A stretch of 64,000 nucleotides of DNA from Curtobacterium sp. MCPF17_052 (GTDB lineage: Bacteria > Actinomycetota > Actinomycetes > Actinomycetales > Microbacteriaceae): the NCBI RefSeq assembly GCF_003234085.1, contig NZ_QKSD01000004.1:186001-250000 (forward strand), written 5' to 3'. Position numbers and translations under genes: made by a program. Below, in pieces: positions 32,276-44,338 of this stretch. Positions within the stretch are counted from its first letter, which is position 1; each line of letters opens with the position of its first letter. The notes beneath the pieces are model-generated. The model was not told the origin of the DNA. It did no database searches and saw nothing but the letters and a program-made list of their open reading frames with translations.

Positions 32276-32725
32276 GCGGGACTCCTGGTCCTCCGCGACA
32301 GTCCGACCGGACGGTCCGCGGCCGCCCGCGACGGCGCCAAGGACACCGTTCACGAAGCCGGCCGAGTCGTCCGTGGAGAGCGACTGCGCGAGCTCGACGG
32401 CTTCGGCGATCGCGACCGCGTCGGGGACCTCCGGGTTGAACCGGAGCTCCCAGACCCCCATGCGCAGGATGCAGCGGTCGAGCACGGGCATACGCGCGAT
32501 CGACCAGCCCTGCGCGTGGTCGGCGATCACGCCGTCGATCTCGTACCGGGCCTCGTCGATGCCGGTGACGATCTGCCGCGCGTAGTCCCAGCTGGAGGCA
32601 CGCTCCGGCTGGTCGAGGTGGCGGACCGTCTCGGTCGCCAGGACGTCCGCGATCGGCAGCTCGCGCACCTCGGCCACGTAGAGCATGTCGAGGGCGCGCT
32701 TCCGCGCCTTGGAACGAGCACTCAT
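32273..32725 (-). CDS. nusB: Transcription antitermination factor NusB
   Basis: NusB binds BoxA RNA with S10 (NusE) during rRNA antitermination. The 150-residue all-helical protein starts MSARSKARKRALDMLYVAE, the typical basic N-terminus, and has ILRMGVWELRF and AIAEAVELAQ with FVNGVLGAV near the end. It follows efp by 11 bases on the same strand; no strong Shine-Dalgarno is visible. The last ~15 residues are a variable polar tail. Confidence 0.96.
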   Translation of the reverse strand: MSARSKARKRALDMLYVAEVRELPIADVLATETVRHLDQPERASSWDYARQIVTGIDEARYEIDGVIADHAQGWSIARMPVLDRCILRMGVWELRFNPEVPDAVAIAEAVELAQSLSTDDSAGFVNGVLGAVAGGRGPSGRTVAEDQESR

Positions 32726-32736
32726 CCGGTCAGCGC

Positions 32737-33297
32737 CTAGTCGTTGACGCGGCCGAGGTAGTTGCCGTCACGCGTGTCGACCTTGACCTTCGTGCCGCTC
32801 TCGAGGAACAGCGGGACCTGGATCTGGTAGCCCGTGACGATCGTCGCCGGCTTGGTGCCGCCGGAGGAGCGGTCACCCTGCAGGCCCGGCTCGGTCTCGA
32901 TCGTGGTGACGATCGAGGTCGGGAGCTCGACGTAGAGCGGGTTGCCCTCGTTCATCGCGATGGTGACCTGCGCGGACTCGAGCAGGAAGTTGCGCGCGTC
33001 ACCGACGACGGCCGCCGGGACGTTGACCTGGTCGTAGGTGTCCTGGTCCATGAAGACGTACGAGTCGCCGTCCTCGTAGAGGTACTGGAAGTCGCGACGG
33101 TCCACCACCGCGGTCTCGATCTTCGCGCCCGCGTTGAAGGTGCGGTCGACGACCTTGCCGGAGACGACCTGCTTGAGCTTGGTGCGCACGAAGGCGCCGC
33201 CCTTGCCCGGCTTCACGTGCTGGAACTCGACGACCGACCAGAGCTGCCCGTCGATGATGAGAACGGCGCCGTTCTTGATGTCAGTGGTACTCGCCAT
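32737..33297 (-). CDS. efp: Translation elongation factor P
   Basis: EF-P rescues ribosomes stalled on consecutive prolines. The 186-residue three-domain protein has the tip lysine at residue 32 in [13 protein letters not shown] recall many actinobacterial EF-P using an unmodified lysine in a PGKGP loop; here the loop is PGKGG. No EpmA/B or other modification genes are in the window. It precedes nusB, a common pairing. Confidence 0.98.
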   Translation of the reverse strand: MASTTDIKNGAVLIIDGQLWSVVEFQHVKPGKGGAFVRTKLKQVVSGKVVDRTFNAGAKIETAVVDRRDFQYLYEDGDSYVFMDQDTYDQVNVPAAVVGDARNFLLESAQVTIAMNEGNPLYVELPTSIVTTIETEPGLQGDRSSGGTKPATIVTGYQIQVPLFLESGTKVKVDTRDGNYLGRVND

Positions 33298-33327
33298 TGG
33301 TCTTCCGTTCGATGGTGTTGTGAAGGA

Positions 33328-33351
33328 GTCCGGGCTCGTGGAGCCCCGGAC
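33328..33351 (-). terminator. Hairpin between the UbiB-like gene and efp
   Basis: gtccgggct pairs with agccccggac (one bulged G) around a short loop. It lies after the stop of the UbiB-like gene, where it could end that transcript, but it overlaps the likely efp transcription start, so an efp leader role is possible. Confidence 0.5.
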
Positions 33352-33352
33352 G

Positions 33353-33358
33353 AGTGTA
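33353..33358 (-). promoter_or_regulatory. Candidate -10 (TACACT) of efp
   Basis: TACACT 55 bases upstream of the efp ATG would give a leader of about 48 bases. No clear -35 was seen. Confidence 0.4.
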
Positions 33359-33367
33359 GCGGACGGG

Positions 33368-35113
33368 CTACTGCCGTCGGCGCGCGAGCCAGGCGTCGAT
33401 CGCTGCCCAGGCGAGCAGGACGACGCAGGTGCCGCCGAGCAGGGCGCCGGCCACGAGCGTGCTGATCACCGCGGTCGGTCGCGCGGGCGTCGCCAGGTAC
33501 ACCACGGCCAGGAGGCCCGACCCGGCTCCCAGGAGCACGAGCAGCACCCGACGGATCATGCCCGACACCGTCTGCCGGTCCCGTCGATCGCTGAGCAGGC
33601 GGATGTTCACCGACAGACGGCCGGCCTCGACCGCCTCGGTGATCTTGTCGATGCGTCGTGGGAGCCGACGTGCCGAGGTGACGAGGCCGAACAGTTCGCG
33701 CACCAGCACGTTCCGGATCGCGGCCGGACGGAGCTGGTCGCGGATCTGCTCCGCAGCCAGGCCGCGCGACTCCTCGAGCAGGTCGAACGACGGGGTCAGC
33801 GTGCGGAGCGTGCCCTCGAAGATCGCCAGGGCTCGGGCCGCCGCCACGAAGTCCGCCGGCGCACGGAGGCGGTACCGCCCGAACACCGCGACGGCGTCGT
33901 CGACCGTCTCGACCCCGATCCGTGCGCCCGGACCGAGCTCCTCCGCGACGAAACGGGCCATGTCCCGACGGAAGTCGGACTCGTCCTCGGCGTTGCGGAC
34001 CGGGGCCATCCGGAGCACCGCGTCGGCGATGCGCGAGGTGTCGTCCTGCAGGTAGGCGGCGAGGAGTTCCTGGACCGTGTCCCGGAGACCCGGGTCGAGC
34101 CTCCCGACCGAGCCGAAGTCGATGAGGGCGGGCCGACCGTCGGGCAGCACCAGGACGTTCCCCGGGTGCAGGTCCGCGTGGTAGACCCCGTCGAAGACGA
34201 CCTGGCGCAGGAACGACCGCAGGATCGCCCGCATCGGCTCGTCGAGGTCACGGTCCGAGCGCTCGGCCCGGATGGCGCTGAGCGTGTCCCCCTCGAGGAA
34301 CTCCATCACGAGCACGCGACGGCTGGACAGGTCGCGGTACGGCTCCGGGAACCGGACCTCGTCGGGTCGGGCGCTGCGGGCCTGGGCGGCGCGGAGGGAC
34401 TCGAGGTTGCGGAGTTCGGCCGAGAAGTCCACCTGGCGGATCAGGTCCGCACCGTACTGCTCGGCGACCTGCACCACCCCGAGCTGTCTTGCCTGGGCGG
34501 AGGTCCGGGTGAGGAACCGCACGACGCGGAGCGCGATGTCGACGTCTCGCCGGACGGCTGCGTCGATGCCGGGGCGCTGGACCTTGACGGCCACCGCGGT
34601 GCCGTCGGTGAGCCGGGCGCGGTGCACCTGCGCGATCGAGGCCGCGGCGACCGGTTCCGGGTCGAACGACGCGAACACCTCGGACACCGGCGCCCCGAGC
34701 TCGGCCTCGAGCAACGTCGCCACCTCGACCGGGTCCGCGGGACGGACGCCCCGCTGCAGGTGCGCGAGACCCTCGGTCCACTCCTCGGGCAGCAGGTCGT
34801 CGCGCGTGGACAGGAGCTGGCCCATCTTCACGAAACCGCCGCCCGCTTCCTCCAGTGCCCGGCGCAGGTGGTCAGCCTGGTCACGGCGCAGGTCGGCGGT
34901 GGCCGGGTCCCGGGAGAAGTCCAACCGACGGAACGGCAGCAGCGCGTGCCGTCGGGCGATCCCGAGCACCTCGGCGAAACGGCGGCCGCGGCTGCGGAGA
35001 CCCGAGGGCTCCTGGCGCTGCTGGGTGGAGAAGTCGCTGAGGCGGGGCGGGTTCGGCACGCCGTCAGTCTGCTCCGCGGGCCTGGGCCGGACCGGGGTAC
35101 AGCCCTCAGGCAC
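33368..35113 (-). CDS. UbiB/AarF (ABC1) family kinase-like protein
   Basis: A 581-residue atypical kinase of the ABC1/UbiB family, linked in other organisms to isoprenoid quinone metabolism; its substrate here is unknown. Family motifs are clear: [16 protein letters not shown] (KxGQ), [12 protein letters not shown] (the Ala-rich loop), [17 protein letters not shown] and LIDFGSVG. Two transmembrane segments near the C-terminus would anchor it. The start is uncertain: GTG at 35113 overlaps aroB by 8 bases with AGGAGG very close, while GTG at 35059 (VPNPPRLSD) is also possible. Confidence 0.9.
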   Translation of the reverse strand: MPEGCTPVRPRPAEQTDGVPNPPRLSDFSTQQRQEPSGLRSRGRRFAEVLGIARRHALLPFRRLDFSRDPATADLRRDQADHLRRALEEAGGGFVKMGQLLSTRDDLLPEEWTEGLAHLQRGVRPADPVEVATLLEAELGAPVSEVFASFDPEPVAAASIAQVHRARLTDGTAVAVKVQRPGIDAAVRRDVDIALRVVRFLTRTSAQARQLGVVQVAEQYGADLIRQVDFSAELRNLESLRAAQARSARPDEVRFPEPYRDLSSRRVLVMEFLEGDTLSAIRAERSDRDLDEPMRAILRSFLRQVVFDGVYHADLHPGNVLVLPDGRPALIDFGSVGRLDPGLRDTVQELLAAYLQDDTSRIADAVLRMAPVRNAEDESDFRRDMARFVAEELGPGARIGVETVDDAVAVFGRYRLRAPADFVAAARALAIFEGTLRTLTPSFDLLEESRGLAAEQIRDQLRPAAIRNVLVRELFGLVTSARRLPRRIDKITEAVEAGRLSVNIRLLSDRRDRQTVSGMIRRVLLVLLGAGSGLLAVVYLATPARPTAVISTLVAGALLGGTCVVLLAWAAIDAWLARRRQ

Positions 35114-36203
35114 CCACCTCCTGGTAGGCGGTGAAGAGCAGGTGGTCCTCGGGACCCTCGAGCGTCACCGGCTTGCCGACGGCATCGAGGATGATGAACC
35201 GGAGCATGCCGGCGCGGGCCTTCTTGTCGCGGCGCATCGTCGCCAGGAGGCTCTGCCACCGGCCGAGCGGGTAGGTCGTCGGGAGCGACAGCGAATCCAG
35301 GATCGAGCGGTGCCGGTCGACCGTGGCGTCGTCCAGGTGCCCGGTGAGGCGCGCCAGCTCGGCGGCGAACACCATGCCGACCGCCACCGCTGCACCGTGT
35401 CGCCACTGGTACCGCTCGGCGTGCTCGATGGCGTGGCCGAGGGTGTGCCCGTAGTTGAGCACCTCGCGGCGGCCCTGCTCGGTGAAGTCCTCGGACACGA
35501 CCTGGGCCTTCAGCTCGATCGCGAGTTCGACCACGCGGCGGAACTCCGGCGTCGTCGGGTCGGTCACGCGGTCGACGTCTGCCTCGATCACGTCGAGGAT
35601 CTCCGGCACGGCGATGAACCCGGCCTTCACGATCTCGGCGAAGCCCGCCAGGATCTCGTTTCGTGGCAGGGTGCGGAGGAGGTCCAGGTCACCGACCACG
35701 GCGCGCGGGGCGGCGAACGCCCCGACCAGGTTCTTGCCCTCGTTCGTGTTGATGCCGGTCTTGCCACCGACGCTCGCGTCGACCAGCCCGAGGACCGTCG
35801 TCGGCATCGACAGGTACGGCACACCGCGCAGCCAGGTGGCGGCGACGAAGCCGGCGAGGTCGGTGACGGCACCGCCGCCGAGGCCGATCACGGCGTCGGT
35901 GCGGGTGAAGTCCGACTGCCCCATGACCTGCCAGCAGAACGAGGCGACCTCGATCCGCTTCGCGGCCTCGGCGTCGGGCACCTCGGCGATGAGGGCCTCG
36001 AGCCCCGCGCCGACGAGCAGCTGACGGAGGTCCTCGGCGCGGGCACCCAGGGTCGGGGCGTGCACGATGAGGACCTTCGCCACTCGCGGACCGAGCAGGG
36101 CGGGGACCGACGCGAGCAGGCCGTTGCCGACCGCGACGACGTAGCCGTCCTGGCCGCCGACGCGGATCTCGGTGGTGCCCTCGGGCAGGGTCGACTCGGT
36201 CAC
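35106..36203 (-). CDS. aroB: 3-Dehydroquinate synthase
   Basis: AroB converts DAHP to 3-dehydroquinate, the second shikimate step, using NAD+ and a divalent metal. The 365-residue protein has GLGGGAVTDLAGFVAA, DASVGGKTGIN, and the metal ligand segment LNYGHTLGHAIEH. The GTG start overlaps the aroK stop (GTGA). With aroK and aroC it supplies chorismate to TrpE in the same window. Confidence 0.98.
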   Translation of the reverse strand: MTESTLPEGTTEIRVGGQDGYVVAVGNGLLASVPALLGPRVAKVLIVHAPTLGARAEDLRQLLVGAGLEALIAEVPDAEAAKRIEVASFCWQVMGQSDFTRTDAVIGLGGGAVTDLAGFVAATWLRGVPYLSMPTTVLGLVDASVGGKTGINTNEGKNLVGAFAAPRAVVGDLDLLRTLPRNEILAGFAEIVKAGFIAVPEILDVIEADVDRVTDPTTPEFRRVVELAIELKAQVVSEDFTEQGRREVLNYGHTLGHAIEHAERYQWRHGAAVAVGMVFAAELARLTGHLDDATVDRHRSILDSLSLPTTYPLGRWQSLLATMRRDKKARAGMLRFIILDAVGKPVTLEGPEDHLLFTAYQEVGA

Positions 36204-36796
36204 GGTGCTCCTTCGTCGGAGGTGGGGGGAGGTGGGGTGCGGGTGCCGGCGGGTGCGCTGTCGCGGACCCAGGTGACGACGTCGTCGGCGACCCGGGACA
36301 TGGGTCGGCGTGAGGTGTCGAACACCACGTGGGCGAGCGCGGCGTACGTCGCCGCCCGCTCGTCCAGGATCGCCTGCCAGGCGTCGATGCCACCCGAGGC
36401 GATGAGCGGGCGGTCACTGCCGGCGATCCGTGCGGCGACCGCCTCGGCCGTGACGGTGAGGAGCACGACGTGCGCGCCCGCCATCGCGGCGCGGGTCTCC
36501 GGGTGCATGACCGCTCCCCCGCCGACCGAGACGACGCCGCCGATCTGCACGGCGCGACGGACCGCCGCGGCCTCGAGTTCCCGGAAGGCCGGCTCGCCGC
36601 GTTCGGCGAAGAGCTTCGGGATCGGACCGTGTTCGCGCGCGATCACCCGGTCGGTGTCGGTGAACGGCACGCCCAGGGCCTTCGCGACCCGACGCCCGAC
36701 GCTCGACTTGCCGGCACCCATCGGCCCGATGACGACGAGGGGCGGGACCGCGGCCCCGGCCTGGACTGCCCCGGGCGGGACGTCGGCCCCGGTCAC
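36200..36796 (-). CDS. aroK: Shikimate kinase
   Basis: AroK phosphorylates shikimate at the 3-OH. The 198-residue P-loop kinase has Walker [13 protein letters not shown], the shikimate-binding SVGGGAV, and GSDRPL in the LID region. The N-terminal ~20 residues and Pro/Thr-rich C-terminal ~20 residues are extensions. It is held by GTGA overlaps at both ends (aroC upstream, aroB downstream). Confidence 0.97.
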   Translation of the reverse strand: MTGADVPPGAVQAGAAVPPLVVIGPMGAGKSSVGRRVAKALGVPFTDTDRVIAREHGPIPKLFAERGEPAFRELEAAAVRRAVQIGGVVSVGGGAVMHPETRAAMAGAHVVLLTVTAEAVAARIAGSDRPLIASGGIDAWQAILDERAATYAALAHVVFDTSRRPMSRVADDVVTWVRDSAPAGTRTPPPPTSDEGAP

Positions 36797-38013
36797 CAGG
36801 CGGCGGTCTGCGCGGACGACTCGGTGCGACGCGTCCGGAGTGTGTCCGGGATCGCGGCGAGGTAGCCCTCGAGGTTGCGCTTGGTCTCGGCGACGCTGTC
36901 GCCACCGAACTTCTCGAGCACGGCGTCGGCGAGCACGAGTGCCACCATCGCCTCTGCCACGACCCCGGATGCCGGCACCGCGCAGACGTCCGAGCGCTGG
37001 TGGTGTGCGGCCGCGTCCTCGCCGGTGGCGACGTCGATGGTCTGCAGGGCGTGCGGCACGGTGGCGATCGGCTTCATCGCGGCACGGACGCGGAGCACGG
37101 TGCCCGTGGACATGCCGCCCTCGGTCCCGCCGGCGCGGTCGGTCCTCCGGACGATCTCGCCGTCCTCACGCTGGAGTTCGTCGTGGGCGGCGGAGCCACG
37201 TCGGGCCGCGGTCGCGAAGCCGTCCCCGACCTCGACGCCCTTGATCGCCTGGATCCCCATGATCGCCGCCGCCAGTCGGGCGTCGAGACGACGGTCCCAC
37301 TGCACGTGCGAGCCGAGCCCCGGTGGGACGCCGTAGAACAGGACCTCGACGACACCGCCCAGGGTGTCGCCGTCCTTCTTGGCCGCCTCGACCTCGGTCA
37401 CCATGCGCTCGGAGGTCGCGGGGTCGAAGCAGCGCAGCTGGTCGTCGTCGAGGCGGTCGACGTCCTCGGGCACGGGCAGTGCGGCGTCGTCCGGCACCCG
37501 GACGGTCCCGACCTGCAGGGTGTGCGCCACCGAGGTCATGCCGAGTTCGGCGAGGAAGGACTTCGCGACGGCGCCGAGGGCGACCCGCGCGGCGGTCTCC
37601 CGGGCGGACGCGCGCTCGAGGATCGGCCGGGCCTCGTCGAAGCCGTACTTCTGCATGCCGACGAGGTCGGCGTGCCCGGGCCGCGGGCGGGTCAACGGCG
37701 CACCTCGGCCACGCGACGCGTCGGTCTGCTCGACGGGCTCGGGGTTCATCACCTCGACCCACTTCGGCCATTCGGTGTTGCCGATGCGGATCGCGATGGG
37801 GCTGCCCATCGAGAGGCCGTGTCGGACGCCGCCGGACAGGTGGAGCTCGTCCTGTTCGAACTTCATGCGCGAGCCACGCCCGTAGCCGAGCTTGCGGCGC
37901 GCGAGGTCGGCGCGGATGGACTCGTACGACACCGGGACGCCGGCCGGGAGGCCTTCCATCATGGCGATCAGTTCGGGTCCGTGGGACTCACCAGCGGTCA
38001 ACCAACGAAGCAT
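36793..38013 (-). CDS. aroC: Chorismate synthase
   Basis: AroC removes phosphate from EPSP to form chorismate with reduced FMN. The 406-residue protein begins [15 protein letters not shown], has GYGRGSRM and the FMN-site segment [21 protein letters not shown] lies 8 bases before the ATG. It is the first gene of the aroC-aroK-aroB unit; a terminator-like hairpin lies just upstream. Confidence 0.98.
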   Translation of the reverse strand: MLRWLTAGESHGPELIAMMEGLPAGVPVSYESIRADLARRKLGYGRGSRMKFEQDELHLSGGVRHGLSMGSPIAIRIGNTEWPKWVEVMNPEPVEQTDASRGRGAPLTRPRPGHADLVGMQKYGFDEARPILERASARETAARVALGAVAKSFLAELGMTSVAHTLQVGTVRVPDDAALPVPEDVDRLDDDQLRCFDPATSERMVTEVEAAKKDGDTLGGVVEVLFYGVPPGLGSHVQWDRRLDARLAAAIMGIQAIKGVEVGDGFATAARRGSAAHDELQREDGEIVRRTDRAGGTEGGMSTGTVLRVRAAMKPIATVPHALQTIDVATGEDAAAHHQRSDVCAVPASGVVAEAMVALVLADAVLEKFGGDSVAETKRNLEGYLAAIPDTLRTRRTESSAQTAAW

Positions 38014-38030
38014 GACGACATCCTCCCACA

Positions 38031-38082
38031 GCGACGGGCGGCGGCCGGTGTACCGCGAGGTGCACCGACCGCCGCCCGTCGC
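38031..38082 (-). terminator. Hairpin between mltG and aroC
   Basis: A perfect 14-bp stem, gcgacgggcggcgg with ccgccgcccgtcgc, around a loop that can itself pair partly. It lies after the mltG stop and 17 bases before the aroC ATG. It looks like an mltG terminator but leaves no room for a separate aroC promoter between it and aroC. Confidence 0.65.
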
Positions 38083-38109
38083 GCGAGGTCCTGCTGGTGG
38101 TCCGACCGA

Positions 38110-39849
38110 CTACTGGTAGGCGGGGTGGGCGCGCAGCCAGGCCTGGAACCGCTGCACCGCCTGCTCGTGCTGCGCGAGCGTGTCCGAGAACACGGTCTCA
38201 CCGCTCTCGAGGTCGACCGTCACGAAGTAGTGCCAGTTGCCGGTCGCCATCTTGGTCACCGCGTTGATGGCGAGGTCGCCCGGGTTGGAGATCGGTGCAG
38301 GCGGCAGCCCCTCGTGCTGGTAGGTGTTGTACGGGTTGGACCCGTCCGCACGTTCGGCGTCCGTCGTCGTCACACGGTGCGTGTTGCCCGTGCCGTACGC
38401 CACCGTCGCGTCGGACTGCAGGAGCATGCCGTCGTCGAGTCGGTTCTGGAAGACCCGCGCGACCTTCGGGTAGTCGGCTGCGAGGCCGGCTTCCTTCTGC
38501 ACGAGCGACGCGAACACGACGACGCGCTCCTGGTCGGCGGCGGCGACACCGGCGGTCTCCAGGTGCTGCTTCATGGTGTCGACCATGGTCTGGAAGTACT
38601 GCTTCGCCGTCCACTTCGGGTTGATCGGGTAGGTGGCCGGGAACAGCCAGCCCTCGAGCGTGGTCACACCGGACGGCAGGCCGTACGCGGAGACGTCCTT
38701 GGCCGCAGCCTCGACGTCAGCCTTGCTCAGCCCGGCCTTCGAGACCATGCCGGCCTCGATGTCCTGCAGCGCCGTGCCCTCGGGGATCACGATCGACGGG
38801 TCCTCGACCCGGTTGGCCTTGTCCTGCAGCGCCGTCAGCGCGGCCTTCGAGCTCATCTTCTTCTTCAGCGAGTACGAGCCGGGCTGGAACTGCACGTTCG
38901 GCGACGAGAGCAGGAGCTGGTAGAAGACCTTCGAGGTCTTCACCACACCACTCCGCTGCAGCGTCGCGGCGACGTCCTCGCCGATGTCACCGTCCTTGAT
39001 CGTGATCGTCACCTTCGAGGTGCCGTCGCCGGTGTAGTCGTCGCTCTCCTGCGACCCCGAGATCGCGCTGGCGATGGCCTGGATCTTCGGCGCCGCGAAG
39101 TTGTAGGCGACCGCACCGCCGGCGACCACGATCGCCACGATGACGATCCCGGCGATGAGGGGCCCCTTGCGTCGCGGCGGACGCTCGTCGCGCGGCGGCC
39201 GGGAGGCTCCCCCACGTCCGCCACGTCGCCCGCCACCGTCGCCACCCTCGCCACTCCCGCCGCCGGTGTCACCGGCACCACTCGTGCTCGCCGGGGCGTC
39301 GCCGTCCACGGGGTCGTCGCTGTCCGGGCCGTCGCCGACCCGCTCGGTGCCGTCCGGGAGAGGCGATCCGCCGCCGACGCCCTGCCAGGTGCCGCGTCGT
39401 CGGGGCTGCTGCCCGTGGTCGTCGTCGAGGTCGTCGGCCGGGCCGCCGTCGGCCGGGCCGCCGTCGGCCGGGCCGCCGTCGGCCGGTGCCGCGGTGCCGG
39501 GGACCGGACCGCTGTGCAGCGAGCCGCCGAGGAGGGCGTGCACGTCGGGGTGGACGTCGTCACCTGCGGGAGCGGCGCCGACGCCGGGACGGGGGGCGGG
39601 CCTCCCGGCAGCGTCGGGACGCTGGTCCCCGTCGTCGTCGGGTCGGGCCGCGGTCGGATCGACGGCGTCGTCGGCCGATGCCGCTGCTGCTGCTCGTGCA
39701 CGCGCAGCACGGGCTTCCCGACGCGACAGCGGCGGGTCGTCCGTGGGCGTCTCGGTGGGTCCCTCGCCTCGGCGGGTCCCCGTGCGGTCACGGCGTTCGG
39801 CGTCGCTGCCGGTCGCGATGATCGCGTTCCAGTCCAGATCGTCTGCCAA
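38110..39849 (-). CDS. mltG: Endolytic murein transglycosylase MltG
   Basis: MltG cuts nascent glycan strands and is thought to set their length. The 579-residue protein has a long charged, disordered cytoplasmic N-terminus (~1-225), one transmembrane segment (~230-250), a LysM-like region and the YceG catalytic domain with the Glu in ASLVQKEAG and VARVFQNRL. The N-terminal region contains a DGGPA repeat coded by a 15-bp tandem repeat. The start is taken as TTG at 39849 (GAGG close upstream, MADDLDWN-); upstream sequence up to the ruvX stop gives no better start. Confidence 0.93.
   Translation of the reverse strand: MADDLDWNAIIATGSDAERRDRTGTRRGEGPTETPTDDPPLSRREARAARARAAAAASADDAVDPTAARPDDDGDQRPDAAGRPAPRPGVGAAPAGDDVHPDVHALLGGSLHSGPVPGTAAPADGGPADGGPADGGPADDLDDDHGQQPRRRGTWQGVGGGSPLPDGTERVGDGPDSDDPVDGDAPASTSGAGDTGGGSGEGGDGGGRRGGRGGASRPPRDERPPRRKGPLIAGIVIVAIVVAGGAVAYNFAAPKIQAIASAISGSQESDDYTGDGTSKVTITIKDGDIGEDVAATLQRSGVVKTSKVFYQLLLSSPNVQFQPGSYSLKKKMSSKAALTALQDKANRVEDPSIVIPEGTALQDIEAGMVSKAGLSKADVEAAAKDVSAYGLPSGVTTLEGWLFPATYPINPKWTAKQYFQTMVDTMKQHLETAGVAAADQERVVVFASLVQKEAGLAADYPKVARVFQNRLDDGMLLQSDATVAYGTGNTHRVTTTDAERADGSNPYNTYQHEGLPPAPISNPGDLAINAVTKMATGNWHYFVTVDLESGETVFSDTLAQHEQAVQRFQAWLRAHPAYQ
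39436..39480. repeat. Three perfect 15-bp tandem repeats inside mltG
   Basis: The unit ggccgggccgccgtc occurs three times in a row plus a partial copy, coding for DGGPA repeats in the disordered N-terminal part of MltG (about residues 123-138). Copy number could change without shifting the frame. Confidence 0.9.
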
Positions 39850-39920
39850 CGGTCCTCGGTCTCTCGGTCGGGAACCCCGCGCGGCTCCGGTCCGCTGGGG
39901 CGGGTCCGGGAGGGCAGCTG

Positions 39921-40372
39921 TCAGGGGAGTTCGGCCCCGGGTGGGGCGCCGGCTGCGCGCTCGTGGTCGAGCGCATGTTGCAGAATGATAACAGCGGCCG
40001 CTTGGTCGATCACGGCCCGCGACTTCTTCGTGTTCTTCCCCGCCTGGTGGAGCCCGCGCTGCGCCGTGACCGTCGAGAGTCGCTCGTCGACGAGCCGGAC
40101 CGGCCGGTGCGCCGCGATCCGGGCGGCGAAGTCCCGGGCGTCGGTCGTGGAGGGGGTGTCCCCACCCGACATCGAGAGCGGGAGTCCGACGACGATCTCG
40201 AGGACGTCGTACTCCTCCGCGATCGCCAGGATCCGCCGGAGGTCGGCCGAGTCGTCCCGACGGACCGTCTCGACCGGGGTGGCGAGGAGCCCGTCGCGGT
40301 CGCACACCGCCACCCCGATCCGGGCGCGGCCGACGTCGATGCCGAGCCGGCGCCCGGAGCGGACCGCCACCG

Positions 40373-40376
<4 letters not shown>
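39921..40376 (-). CDS. ruvX: Putative pre-16S rRNA nuclease RuvX (YqgF)
   Basis: A 151-residue RNase H-fold protein (YqgF) implicated in 16S rRNA 5'-end maturation; the Holliday-junction role is doubtful. It has RLGIDVGRARIGVAV with the catalytic Asp, VVGLPLSMSGG, and VDERLSTVTA. The GTG start overlaps the alaS stop (GTGA). Order alaS-ruvX-mltG-aroC is standard in Actinobacteria. Confidence 0.95.
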
Positions 40377-43030
<2,654 letters not shown>

Positions 43031-43127
43031 GGTGCTTCCTGTAGGGCGTGTGGCGGGGACGGGAGGCTCGGAGCGAGTCAGGTGGGACGGTGCGGCAGGT
43101 GGACCCAGCGTCCGGAACGGGGCTGCG

Positions 43128-43319
43128 TCAGTCCGTGCGGGCGGTCGGGCGCAGCTCGGCTCCGCGTGAGCGGTACCCCTCGGCCACCGCGCCCGTGAAG
43201 GCCTTCGCGCGGGCGTCGACCTGGGCGAGGAGGTGTGCGGCGGACGGCGTCCGGCTGACGCGCTGCGCGGCGACGAAACCGATCACCACGCCGACGGCGA
43301 CGAAGAACAGCTGCTTCAC
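43128..43319 (-). CDS. Small membrane protein between rpsD and alaS
   Basis: A 63-residue protein with one N-terminal hydrophobic segment (about residues 4-18) and a basic, soluble C-terminal half (AAHLLAQVDARAKAFTGAVAEGYRSR). GGGAGG sits 4 bases before the GTG, strong support for translation. Small proteins at this position are common in Actinobacteria; function unknown. Confidence 0.8.
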   Translation of the reverse strand: MKQLFFVAVGVVIGFVAAQRVSRTPSAAHLLAQVDARAKAFTGAVAEGYRSRGAELRPTARTD

Positions 43320-43378
43320 GATGCCTCCCTCTCGGGCACGCCGGGGCGTGCGTCCGACAAGCGTAGCGCGGGCACGAA

Positions 43379-43418
43379 GAACGGCGGGCCGCCCTCCGAG
43401 GAGGACGACCCGCCGTTC
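43379..43418 (-). terminator. Terminator after rpsD
   Basis: A ~19-bp inverted repeat, gaacggcggg with cccgccgttc continuing inward with two G-U pairs on the RNA, 16 bases past the rpsD stop. Confidence 0.75.
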
Positions 43419-43433
43419 ACACAGGCGCTGGGA

Positions 43434-44063
43434 TCAGCGGGCTGCGTAGTACTCGACGACGAGCTGCACTTCGCAGGTCACGGGGACCTCGGCGCGCTTC
43501 GGGCGACGGACCAGGCGGGCCTGGAGCTTGTCGATCTCGACCTCGAGGTAGCCCGGGACCTTCGGGAGGACTTCCTGGTGGCCACCGGCAGCGGCGACCT
43601 GGAAGGGCTCGAGCGACTCGGAGCGCTGCTTGACGTGGATCAGCTGGCCCTCCTTGACGCGGAAGGAGGGGCGGTCGACGAGCTTGCCGTCGACCAGGAT
43701 GTGGCGGTGCACGATCAGCTGGCGGGCCTGCGAGGTCGTGCGGGCGAAGCCGGCGCGGAGCACGAGGGCGTCCAGACGCGTCTCGAGGGTCTCGACGAGG
43801 TTCTCACCGGTCAGACCGGCCGCCTTGCGGGACTCTTCGAAGACGATGCGGAGCTGCTTCTCGCGGATGCCGTACTGGGCGCGCAGACGCTGCTTCTCAC
43901 GGAGGCGCACCGCGTAGTCGCTGTCCTGACGACGGCGGGTACGACCGTGCTCACCGGGGCCGTAGGGGCGCTTCTCGAGGTAACGGGCCGCCTTCGGCGT
44001 CAGCGGGATGCCGAGCGCGCGAGACAGGCGGGTCTTGCTGCGGGTGCGTGACTTGGTAGACAC
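43434..44063 (-). CDS. rpsD: 30S ribosomal protein S4
   Basis: S4 (209 residues) nucleates 30S assembly at the 5' domain of 16S rRNA. It has the RNA-binding S4 domain around RLDALVLRAGFARTTSQA and RQLIVHRHILVDG. The N-terminus lacks the four zinc-binding cysteines, so it is the C-minus form. GTG at 44063 is fixed by AAAGGA 6 bases upstream and by the S4 N-terminus. It is not in an rpoA operon here but stands alone before alaS, as in several Microbacteriaceae I recall. Confidence 0.98.
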   Translation of the reverse strand: MSTKSRTRSKTRLSRALGIPLTPKAARYLEKRPYGPGEHGRTRRRQDSDYAVRLREKQRLRAQYGIREKQLRIVFEESRKAAGLTGENLVETLETRLDALVLRAGFARTTSQARQLIVHRHILVDGKLVDRPSFRVKEGQLIHVKQRSESLEPFQVAAAGGHQEVLPKVPGYLEVEIDKLQARLVRRPKRAEVPVTCEVQLVVEYYAAR

Positions 44064-44278
44064 AGGGTCCTTTTCTCTGTACTGAACTGAAGGTGTCACG
44101 GGTCTCGGAGCGCGCACGCGCCGACGGACCCCGTGACGGGATCCAGAGGGATGAGCCTGTGGGATCGGGCGGCTACAGCCCGAACCTCTGCCCCCGTGCC
44201 GGTCAGGTCCGTTCAGGACGTGTCCGACACTGTGTCCTCGACGCAGCCGCACGCGAGGACCAGGACGTAGGCCCGTCA
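44064..44278 (-). other. Long structured leader of rpsD
   Basis: About 210 bases without a gene between the candidate rpsD -10 and its GTG. The part next to the ribosome-binding site holds an inverted repeat, gtcacggg (44095-44102) with cccgtgac (44130-44137), with a second short G/C hairpin inside it. A further hairpin, cgggcgg with ccgcccg-like pairing, lies near 44166-44183. S4 represses its own synthesis in other bacteria by binding leader RNA; that role here is inference. Confidence 0.5.
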
Positions 44279-44284
44279 ACGATA
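44279..44284 (-). promoter_or_regulatory. Candidate -10 (TATCGT) of rpsD
   Basis: TATCGT is the best -10-like hexamer upstream of rpsD and would give a leader of about 210 bases. Confidence 0.4.
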
Positions 44285-44338
44285 GCAGCATCCGGTCCCG
44301 ATGTGGCCCTCACGGCACCCGCGCGTCGCACCCGGGGG

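Noticed and set aside
39436..39480. Mobile element remnant in mltG
   Set aside because: It is a simple in-frame 15-bp tandem repeat coding for DGGPA with no flanking duplication.
44064..44338. tRNA or small RNA gene upstream of rpsD
   Set aside because: No cloverleaf or CCA end could be drawn; treated as a leader.
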